Assembly (NCBI GenBank): GCA_024278955.1
Contig: JAJRSE010000130.1
Span: forward strand, 1-34,165
Direction of reading: 5' to 3'
From: Planctomycetota bacterium
GTDB taxonomy: Bacteria > Planctomycetota > Planctomycetia > Pirellulales > Lacipirellulaceae
Length of the DNA: 34,165 nt
Shown: piece by piece, positions 1 to 6,386 of the stretch
Layout of the letters: each line of letters opens with the position of its first letter
Numbering within the stretch: the first letter of the stretch is position 1
Notes under the pieces: model-generated
Told to the model about the DNA's origin: nothing
The model's database searches: none
What the model saw: only the letters and a program-made list of their open reading frames with translations
Position numbers and translations under genes: made by a program

Positions 1-2
1 AG

Positions 3-1955
3 CCACGCAAGCCGAATGCGTGGTACAACAAACGTGTGGACATGCTGATACCTTCCTGGAAGAAGTCGTTCAATCACTTCTTACTGGAACAGCATGTCCA
101 CCTTTTTGTAAGCCATGTACGCTTTAGTCGGATGAACCTTATTTTTTCGGAAACAAATAGGGGCGACACGTCGTGGAATCGTCGCTACTCTCGCAATGCG
201 ACGACGACGGTTACCGTTCTCGACCTGACCGATCGAACATCGCCTAGCCAAGTGCAGAAAACCGAGCTTCGAGGCCGTTTGGTTTCATCGCGAATGGTAG
301 ACGGCCAGTTGCGACTGGTCTTGAACCAGACGGGTTTTCAAAGACCCAATCTCCCTCGACAAAAAATAGATTACGTTCTCAATGAAGAAACGGGCCTAAA
401 CGAGGGCACCTACGAAACTCGTGACGAGTATCTCGATCGAGTGCTGGACAACACGGTTGACTCGTTTCTATCGACTTACCGCACTTTTTCAGTGGATGGC
501 GAAGTGCTCGATCAGGCGTGGCTGGTACAACCCAACGAATTGGGAGGGTCTCAGTCATCGAGAACAATCATTGCAACCTTCGATGTGCTCGGCAACGAGG
601 CTAGCCCCGCCGATGTCGAAATACTACGGACCGGCGGAGCAACCGAGGTCTATTCTACGCAAGACAGTCTCTATGTCTTCGAGGAATCAGGCGGTTACCG
701 TAATACGAAGACGACCATCTGGAAGTTCGATTTCAATTCCGATGACCATTCGATCAACCTTGCAGCCGAAGGCGAGGTTGAAGGGGCCTTGCTCAATCAA
801 TTTTCTGCCGACGAGTACGACGGCTTTTTGCGAGTCGTGACCAAGGGGAAATCGTGGCATTCCGGCGCATCGTTATTCGTGCTGGAGCAAGCAGGAGATA
901 AGCTCAAGGTCGTTGGCGGCGTCGAGGGTCTGGCACCGGGAGAAAATCTGCATTCGGTTCGATTCTTGGGGAGCAAGGCCTTTGTCGTCACGTTTCTGAG
1001 AGTCGATCCGTTGTTTGCAATCGACTTGAGCGATCCGACCAACCCAACGGTTGCTGGTGAGTTGAAGATCCCAGGTTACTCAGACTATTTACAGCCGATC
1101 GATGAGAACTACCTGTTAGGGATCGGTCGCGGTGCAAATGAGTCGAATGGTTTGTTCCAGGAAATGCAAATTTCTATCTTTGATGTCTCTGATTTGAACG
1201 ACCCCCAACTGGCGCATCGCTTTTCTTTAGACGGAGGCAGAAGCACGACCTCGATTGCCACCGGGGAACGTTGGACTCAAGGTGATATCGACGCTCTCGC
1301 GGTCAGTTATTTCCCTTCGGAACAGATACTTGCTATTCCCATTCAGAGTGAAGGTAGCTGGAGTGGATGGAGAGGACGTTTCGCGGGCGTTGACAGCACG
1401 CCGATTTTTGAACCCGGCGAAGGTGGCCTACAGGTATTTTCTGTCGACACGGAGACCGGCTTTGAATCGTTAGCGATTATCGAACACGATACGCCCATTC
1501 TCCGATCGCTACGGATCGGCGAGTCGCTGCTTGCTTTCTCGGCAGGTGAGATTTCCTCGTACGACATCACAGGATCGATCAATCAATTAGATCGCCTGCA
1601 ATTGCAGGTTGGCTCAGAAATAGGACTGGTTGAACTAACGGCACTCGTCGAGATCCCTTCGGCGGCCGACTTGCAGGGTGTGGCGAATTACATAACGACG
1701 AAACTCGACGCTGGGGCATCCTCAGCGACTCTCAACCGACTGGACACCACTCGGCTCGTTGCCACCGAGACGTTGTTCCCAGAGTTTTCTACCGACCTAT
1801 CCAACATGAGCTTACCTTATAGCAGTCCCGACGTGACCGACTCAGTCTTCTCCGCCGCCGGCTCGTCTGATGGCGAGAGCGATTCCCCATTCACTTTAGA
1901 CGACACACTATTCGACGAATTAGTACGCGACCAATTAGGTAACGAGGAACTTTAA
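3..1955 (+). CDS. beta-propeller domain protein, 5' end missing or replaced
   Basis: The frame is open from the left edge to TAA at 1953-1955. From about position 200 the product matches the secreted C-terminal beta-propeller family (Pfam Beta_propel). It has a TVTVLDLTDRTSPS strand, then KTELRGRLVSSRMVDGQL, and further blades containing FDFNSDDHSINLAAEGEVEG, LFAIDLSDPTNPTVAGELKI and SIFDVSDLNDPQLAHRF. The family usually has a signal peptide and about 150-200 more N-terminal residues, and neither is visible. The first 30 or so codons pass through a hairpin and look unlike the family, so the gene is either cut by the window edge or truncated by an insertion. A GTG at 36 lies inside the hairpin and is not a convincing start. 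The C-terminus is acidic and looks natural. The likely role is an exported or cell-surface protein of unknown ligand. Confidence 0.75.
   Translation, partial: PRKPNAWYNKRVDMLIPSWKKSFNHFLLEQHVHLFVSHVRFSRMNLIFSETNRGDTSWNRRYSRNATTTVTVLDLTDRTSPSQVQKTELRGRLVSSRMVDGQLRLVLNQTGFQRPNLPRQKIDYVLNEETGLNEGTYETRDEYLDRVLDNTVDSFLSTYRTFSVDGEVLDQAWLVQPNELGGSQSSRTIIATFDVLGNEASPADVEILRTGGATEVYSTQDSLYVFEESGGYRNTKTTIWKFDFNSDDHSINLAAEGEVEGALLNQFSADEYDGFLRVVTKGKSWHSGASLFVLEQAGDKLKVVGGVEGLAPGENLHSVRFLGSKAFVVTFLRVDPLFAIDLSDPTNPTVAGELKIPGYSDYLQPIDENYLLGIGRGANESNGLFQEMQISIFDVSDLNDPQLAHRFSLDGGRSTTSIATGERWTQGDIDALAVSYFPSEQILAIPIQSEGSWSGWRGRFAGVDSTPIFEPGEGGLQVFSVDTETGFESLAIIEHDTPILRSLRIGESLLAFSAGEISSYDITGSINQLDRLQLQVGSEIGLVELTALVEIPSAADLQGVANYITTKLDAGASSATLNRLDTTRLVATETLFPEFSTDLSNMSLPYSSPDVTDSVFSAAGSSDGESDSPFTLDDTLFDELVRDQLGNEEL
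36..101. repeat. nested inverted repeat at the left edge
   Basis: A perfect 12-bp inverted repeat (GTGGACATGCTG at 36-47, its complement at 90-101) encloses a second one (AAGAAGT at 60-66, ACTTCTT at 76-82), so the 66 bases could fold into a long interrupted hairpin. A separate small hairpin lies just upstream (CCACGCA 3-9, TGCGTGG 17-23). Both fall where the propeller reading frame stops resembling its family. That suggests the end of a mobile or repeat element, but no transposase or target duplication is visible here. Confidence 0.5.
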
Positions 1956-2250
1956 GTGGGTCGATGACATTTGCGACTTCTTTCAACCAAATACTGAATT
2001 GCTCGGGTACGCCTCAGAAGGTGGTTCTCGGGGTGCTGATTTTCTTGACTCGCCCCCCCCGAATGGGTTTTGTCCTATTGGTGGGGGTCCCATGTTTTGG
2101 GACATTATTCGGTGTTTTTGTCCCTTTGGGTTTTTGTTTGGATCGAGAAACGTAGGGTTTGCTGCAAAGTGACGGGGACAAAATGGGCCCGATTTAGGAT
2201 TTTTGGTGCCTCCTCTTGGGACAATATTATTGGTGATGCTTCCAGGGAAT

Positions 2251-2331
2251 TTTTAACGCAGAGTTCGGAGAGGACGGCAGAGTTGATGTTGGGTAGTTTC
2301 TCTGCGCTGCTCAGCGATCTCTGCGGTAAAA
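2251..2331. repeat. CGCAGAG-type inverted repeat
   Basis: Two arms of about 32 bases (2251-2282 and 2300-2331) are imperfect reverse complements around a 17-base spacer. The left arm contains AACGCAGAGTTCGGAGAGG and the right arm contains GATCTCTGCGGTAAAA. The same motif family recurs at 5219-5339, 13600-13622, 22288-22320 and 22862-22894, so it is a dispersed element and not a local terminator. Confidence 0.7.
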
Positions 2332-2553
2332 CCCTTTCTGCTGGGGTTTGTTATTTTCAGAATGTTTGCTTTGGGGATTATCGCATTTTGGGATGGCCAA
2401 TGCGAAGGTTATTTTTGGCCGGGGCGGAATAGAGGAAGAGGGAACCACGACGGCACGGCGGGCACGACGAGTTTTTTTGAGCTGCGACGATGTTCAGGAA
2501 AAGTGCTCTCGCAGGGGCGCAGAGTTGGTGGTGGGAGTCATCAAACAATGTCG

Positions 2554-2595
2554 CGATTCACTCCGTGAATCGAATTTGGTTTCACGGAGTGAAAC
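2554..2595. repeat. twin palindromes, REP-like
   Basis: Two perfect hairpins sit six bases apart: CGATTCAC-TCC-GTGAATCG (2554-2572) and GTTTCAC-GGA-GTGAAAC (2579-2595). Their cores (TTCACTCCGTGAA and TTCACGGAGTGAA) are reverse complements of each other, so this is one small palindromic unit present in both orientations. That is the arrangement seen in paired REP elements. Confidence 0.7.
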
Positions 2596-2632
2596 CCGAC
2601 TATGTGACGCGGGTGGCATACCAAAAGGGCAA

Positions 2633-2704
<72 letters not shown>

Positions 2705-2847
2705 GGAGTACAGTAGGGTGGTGTGCTTGCACCCATCTTTTCCACAAACCGAAGCGATGGGTGAACCTGTCGGTGAAAAGCTTGTCGCAAAAAAGGATCG
2801 ATTGCCGACAGAACCAACTCATCCTACCGACTGAAAGCAGCTTCCTT

Positions 2848-3042
2848 TTACACGGGATACCAAATGCCGAGTCGTGGAAGAATGAAGGTGACAAGTAGCC
2901 AGCACAGTAGAAGTCCGATCACCAAAGCTGCTAAAATCCCTGTGGTAGTTTGCCTGTGTTTGAGCGGCCTGCCGCACTTTGGGCATGCCTCAGCTATTCG
3001 CGAGACTTGATGATCACAATCCGGACACGCTACCAAATTCAT
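2848..3042 (-). CDS. small zinc-ribbon membrane protein
   Basis: The predicted protein has 64 residues. Residues 6-23 form a zinc ribbon of two CPxC knuckles (C6, C9, C20, C23), as in the zinc-ribbon families found at the N-termini of many small bacterial membrane proteins. Residues about 34-56 (GILAALVIGLLLCWLLVTFI) form one transmembrane helix, and the last residues are short and polar. The N-terminal ribbon is probably cytoplasmic, but that is inference. The gene stands alone between repeat DNA and an integrase remnant. No partner or function can be named. The four cysteines and the clean helix make it more credible than other short frames nearby. Confidence 0.7.
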   Translation of the reverse strand: MNLVACPDCDHQVSRIAEACPKCGRPLKHRQTTTGILAALVIGLLLCWLLVTFILPRLGIWYPV

Positions 3043-3161
3043 CGCCGATTCCTTGATGCCATCAAATATGGGCTGTGTATCTTGTCGCAGAACTTGTTGT
3101 TACTTGGGGATTTCCCAAATAAAACAGGGGATATTTACATTGTCTTACCGAGGGGGTGAAG

Positions 3162-3344
3162 ATGTCGGCAGTATACCGCAACCTGGGAGAGGGGGCAAAT
3201 CCTGCCAAGCCGCCTCGGTTATTAGATCGAATGCGGCAAGTGCTACGCACAAAGCACTACCCGCGCCTTGCGGGGAGTTGTGGTGACGCGATAATGGGCC
3301 GGTGTGGTTTCGCCGTTGCCGACGGCGCTGACTTTTTGGTTTGA
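3162..3344 (+). pseudogene. N-terminal remnant of an integron-type integrase
   Basis: The 60-residue frame starts at ATG 3162, preceded by an AGGGGGTGAAG stretch that could serve as a ribosome binding site. Residues about 13-31 read PAKPPRLLDRMRQVLRTKHY. This matches the start of the core-binding domain of integron and related tyrosine integrases, which have a PxLLDxVRxxxRxxHYS segment followed by RTExAYxxW. Here the match stops at HY. The DNA then enters a small hairpin (3256-3278), and the remaining residues resemble nothing. No catalytic residue remains. The name rests on one short motif. Confidence 0.5.
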
Positions 3345-3385
3345 TACTAGCCCCCCCCGTTCTCTAGCCCCCAGTCCCTACTGTT

Positions 3386-4243
3386 ATGTCTGCTGAAATT
3401 CTTGATGGAAAGTTGCTTGCTCGTCAGATTCGTGGTGAGTTGGCCGAGGAGGTGGCTGCGTTTGTTGCGAGTCGGGGGGTGGTGCCGACGCTTGCGGCGG
3501 TGCTTGTGGGGAGCGATCCGGCGAGTGAGGTTTATGTTCGGAATAAGCGGCGTGATTGCAAAGAGGTTGGCATTGAGAGTCAGTTGCATGCGCTGCCTGT
3601 GGAGACTTCGCAGGAGGAGTTGCTGACGCTGATTGCAAGGCTCAATGCCGACGACAGGGTGCATGGGATCTTGGTGCAGTTGCCGGTACCAGAGCAGATT
3701 TCGACGGAGGTGGTTTTGGCGTCGGTCGATCCGTCGAAGGATGTGGATGCGTTTCATGCAGAAAACGTCGGGAAGATTGTGCAGGGGCGGCCGCGGTTTT
3801 TGCCTTGTACTCCGAATGGGGTAATGGAGCTACTGAAGCGGAATGGTTTGTCGACCGTGGGGCAGCATGTGGTGATCGTGGGGCGGAGCGATATCGTCGG
3901 CAAGCCGCTGGCGAATATGTTGATTCAGCGTGGGGCCGATGCGACGGTGACGGTTTGCCATAGCCGGACGCGAGATTTGCCGTCGGTGACTCGGCTGGCG
4001 GATATTTTGGTGGTTGCGATTGGGCGAGCGAATTTTGTGACGGCTGAGATGGTGAAGCCGGGGGCCGTGGTGGTGGATGTTGGGATCAACCGGACGGACG
4101 ACGGCTTAGTGGGCGATGTGGACTTTGCTGGGGTGAGCGAAGTGGCGAGCTGGATAACGCCGGTGCCGGGGGGTGTGGGGCCGTTGACGCGGGTGATGTT
4201 GCTGGTGAATACGTTGACGGCGGCGCGGGAGGCTACGGGGTAA
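3386..4243 (+). CDS. folD: bifunctional methylenetetrahydrofolate dehydrogenase/cyclohydrolase
   Basis: FolD interconverts 5,10-methylene-, 5,10-methenyl- and 10-formyl-tetrahydrofolate in the cytoplasm, supplying one-carbon units for purines and formyl-Met-tRNA. The protein has 285 residues, the normal length. Visible hallmarks are YVRNKRRDCKEVGIES with the active-site lysine region, VQLPVPEQ, PCTPNGVMELL, the nucleotide-binding VIVGRSDIVGKPLANML, and the C-terminal PVPGGVGPLTRVMLLVNT. The ATG at 3386 has no Shine-Dalgarno sequence. The bases before it are a C-rich CTAGCCCC-type leader that resembles the one before carB. The gene converges on the RNA methyltransferase gene, with a shared hairpin at the 3' ends. 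Confidence 0.97.
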   Translation: MSAEILDGKLLARQIRGELAEEVAAFVASRGVVPTLAAVLVGSDPASEVYVRNKRRDCKEVGIESQLHALPVETSQEELLTLIARLNADDRVHGILVQLPVPEQISTEVVLASVDPSKDVDAFHAENVGKIVQGRPRFLPCTPNGVMELLKRNGLSTVGQHVVIVGRSDIVGKPLANMLIQRGADATVTVCHSRTRDLPSVTRLADILVVAIGRANFVTAEMVKPGAVVVDVGINRTDDGLVGDVDFAGVSEVASWITPVPGGVGPLTRVMLLVNTLTAAREATG

Positions 4244-4249
4244 AGCTCT

Positions 4250-5077
4250 TCAATACCCAGGGGGTGCAACCCCTGGGCTTGTGGTGCGTTGCCGCTCGGC
4301 TTCGTAGAAGAGGATGGCGGCGGTGGCGGAGACGTTGAGGCTGTCGGCGATTCCGTGCATGGGGAGGTGGATTCCCTGGGTGGGTTCTTTCTGGAATGCT
4401 TCGGTGACTCCGGTTGCTTCGTTTCCTAAGACGATCGCTGCGCCAGTGCGGTAGTCGGCTTGAGTATAGAGGCGGGTGGCGTCGGGGCGGGCGGCAAAAA
4501 TCGGAAGTTGCCACTGGGTGAGTTTTTGGATGGTTTCGGCGGTGGTGGCGGTGCAGACGTTGGGCGCGAAGACGGTGCCGAGGCTGGCGCGTATGGTGTT
4601 GGGGTTGAAAAGGTCGGTATTGGAGTCGGCGAGGAGGATGGCATCGAATCCGGCGCCGTCTGCCGTGCGGAGGATGGCGCCGACGTTGCCTGGTTTTTCG
4701 AGGCCTTGGAGTACGGCGACTAGCGCGTGGGGCGGCAGGTGGAGTTGGTCGAGATTGCGAGTCGGGGTTTCTGCGACGACGACCATGCCCTCGGTACGCT
4801 GGCCGAAGCAGAGTTTTTCAAAGACCTCGGTCGTGACGTCGGCGACTAGTGCGGTGGACTCTCGTACTTTTTCAGCGGCCTGCTGTGCTTCGTCGGTGGT
4901 GCAGAGCGTGGTGCAGACGAAGGCTTCGAGCGGCCTGATGTTGGCGGCTAGGGCGCGTAGGATTTCGCGGGCGCCGTCGATGAGGAATCGACCTTGCTTG
5001 GTGCGTTGTCGGGCAGAGCGAAGTTTGACGGCTTCTTTTACGCGAGCGTTTTGTCGGCTTGTGATTGGTTCGGGCAT
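4250..5077 (-). CDS. TrmH/SpoU family RNA 2'-O-methyltransferase
   Basis: This 275-residue SAM-dependent methyltransferase is predicted to methylate a ribose 2'-OH in rRNA or tRNA. The N-terminal domain (about 1-100) begins SRQNARVKEAVKLRSARQ and contains GRFLIDGAREI, as in SpoU substrate-binding domains of 23S rRNA methyltransferases. The C-terminal knotted SPOUT domain shows motif 1 (LEKPGNVGAILRTADGAGFD), motif 2 (IVLGNEATGV) and motif 3 (LPMHGIADSLNVSATAAILF). The exact target nucleotide cannot be told from the sequence. The last residues (about TTSPGVAPPGY) are encoded by the CCCAGGGG palindrome and follow the usual family end, so the stop codon may have been acquired with a repeat. The upstream neighbour on the same strand is another methyltransferase, 319 bases away. 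Confidence 0.92.
   Translation of the reverse strand: MPEPITSRQNARVKEAVKLRSARQRTKQGRFLIDGAREILRALAANIRPLEAFVCTTLCTTDEAQQAAEKVRESTALVADVTTEVFEKLCFGQRTEGMVVVAETPTRNLDQLHLPPHALVAVLQGLEKPGNVGAILRTADGAGFDAILLADSNTDLFNPNTIRASLGTVFAPNVCTATTAETIQKLTQWQLPIFAARPDATRLYTQADYRTGAAIVLGNEATGVTEAFQKEPTQGIHLPMHGIADSLNVSATAAILFYEAERQRTTSPGVAPPGY
4256..4277. terminator. palindrome between convergent folD and RNA methyltransferase genes
   Basis: CCCAGGGG (4256-4263) and CCCCTGGG (4270-4277) form an 8-bp GC-rich stem with a six-base loop. It sits 12 bases after the folD stop and inside the last codons of the opposing methyltransferase gene, so it could end transcripts from either side. There is no clear T-run, so intrinsic termination is uncertain. 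It may instead be a dispersed palindrome of the kind seen elsewhere in the window. Confidence 0.5.
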
Positions 5078-5164
5078 TTTGTTTTTCTACTTGGGTCAGT
5101 TCTTGTTTTTTCGCTGTGGCAGTCGACGCTCACGGTGGGACATATTAACCCAAACTAAAAAGAG

Positions 5165-5339
5165 GGAACCACGAATTAGACGAATACCACGAATAAAGCA
5201 AGCAGGAAAGGAGATAGAACCACCGAGGCGCGGAGAATACCAAGTTTTTTAATTGGTTTTGTCGAGAAATCCCTGGTGCCTTTCTTAATCGAAACGGATG
5301 AAATTGCTTCTTCCTCAGTGTTCTCCGTGTCTCGGTGGT
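5165..5339. repeat. dispersed repeats in the gap between two methyltransferase genes
   Basis: The gap from 5078 to 5396 has no credible gene. It holds a direct-repeat tract with ACCACGAATTAGACGAAT and ACCACGAAT (about 5168-5194), and an inverted pair of 22-base arms (5219-5240 and 5318-5339) differing at three positions, each built on ACCACCGAG..CGGAGAA. A short perfect palindrome AACCGT-AA-ACGGTT follows at 5355-5368. A frame on the minus strand across it gives a DTENTEE-type peptide, a typical product of translating this repeat family. Confidence 0.7.
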
Positions 5340-5396
5340 AATTTTTCTTCTTTGAACCGTAAACGGTTACGTTTTGTTTCAGCAGGAGTCTTAAAT

Positions 5397-6341
5397 TCAA
5401 CTGGGCCAGCGGGCGAAGATTCCGCTTTCTAGTTTTCGGTGATCGGTGGTTTTTAGGTAGAGGCTTCCGACTTGGGGGGGCTGGCCGCAATGGCCGAAGA
5501 GGCCTTCGGAGAGGTAGGCGGTTAGTTCGGCAGGGCCGATGCCGGGGGTGTGGCAGGTACAGAGGATGAAATCGCGGTGGGCGGAGGTGAGCTTGCCGCA
5601 GAGCTTGAGTAGGGGGAGCAGGTCACGCTTGATCGACCATGCCTGGCCTTTGGGGCCGTGTCCGTAAGTAGGCGGGTCGAGGATGATGGCGTCGTAGTGG
5701 TTGCCGCGGCGGACTTCGCGCTCACAGAATTTGAGTGCGTCTTCGACAATCCAACGGATTGGGGCGTCGGCAAGGCCCGAGAGTTTGGCGTTTTCGCGGG
5801 CCCGGTTGACCATGCTTTTGGCGGCATCGACATGGGTGACTTCGGCACCGGCGGAAGCGGCTGCGAGGGTGCTGGCGCCGGTGTAGGCGAAGAGGTTGAG
5901 GACTTTTGGCGAATTGGCGCGAGCCGTTTTCTTGGCGATCCAATCCCAGTTTTCGGCCTGTTCGGGGAATACGCCTACTTGGCCCGAGGGGAGGGGGGCG
6001 AGCTGCAAGGTGATGGGCGGGTCGGCGTCGGTGGTGAAATCGTAGGTTTCGGGTTGCCACCTTTTGGAATTAGGAGACCAGGTGCCGGCGGCGGCTCGGT
6101 CGGCCTGGTAGCGAGCGGTGGCGTCTGACCATTGTTTTGGAGTTGAAGGGGCCGAATCGGCTGCTGGGCAGGGGCGGTCGAGGAGCCAGGGGCCGAAACG
6201 CTCCAGTTTGCGGCCATTGCCGAAATCTAGCAACTGGTACGTCGGTTGGTCGGGCACGATAGGTTTGCCGTTTGTTGTCTTGGGTAGTTGGGCGTTTCGG
6301 CGTACAATGTGCGGTTTGCGCGATTTTGCCGAACGGTACAC
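5397..6341 (-). CDS. class I SAM-dependent methyltransferase, RlmI/RlmL-like
   Basis: The predicted protein has 314 residues and a Rossmann methyltransferase domain in the second half. The SAM-binding motif I is VLNLFAYTGASTLAAASAGA, the acidic motif II follows in VTHVDAAKSMVNRARENA, and IILDPPTYGHGPKGQAW holds the DPPxY-type catalytic motif used by rRNA base methyltransferases of the Methyltrans_SAM family (RlmI, RlmL C-terminal half). It is therefore probably an rRNA modification enzyme, but the PUA domain of RlmI is absent and the target is unknown. The GTG at 6341 gives the full frame. A later GTG, at the codon preceding PDQPTYQLLDFG, is an alternative start. The gene diverges from uvrA across 45 bases that must hold both promoters. 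Confidence 0.88.
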   Translation of the reverse strand: MYRSAKSRKPHIVRRNAQLPKTTNGKPIVPDQPTYQLLDFGNGRKLERFGPWLLDRPCPAADSAPSTPKQWSDATARYQADRAAAGTWSPNSKRWQPETYDFTTDADPPITLQLAPLPSGQVGVFPEQAENWDWIAKKTARANSPKVLNLFAYTGASTLAAASAGAEVTHVDAAKSMVNRARENAKLSGLADAPIRWIVEDALKFCEREVRRGNHYDAIILDPPTYGHGPKGQAWSIKRDLLPLLKLCGKLTSAHRDFILCTCHTPGIGPAELTAYLSEGLFGHCGQPPQVGSLYLKTTDHRKLESGIFARWPS

Positions 6342-6386
6342 GAATCGCGATTGGTTGCCCCTTCATTCGATTGACAGCACGGACGT

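Noticed and set aside
4476..5252. 258-codon frame opposite the RNA methyltransferase gene
   Set aside because: It is the antisense shadow of a conserved gene and matches no family.
5176..5490. 104-codon frame on the minus strand
   Set aside because: It is read through the ACCACGAAT and CGGAGAA repeats (DTENTEE peptide) and overlaps the end of the methyltransferase gene. The peptide is a by-product of repeat DNA.
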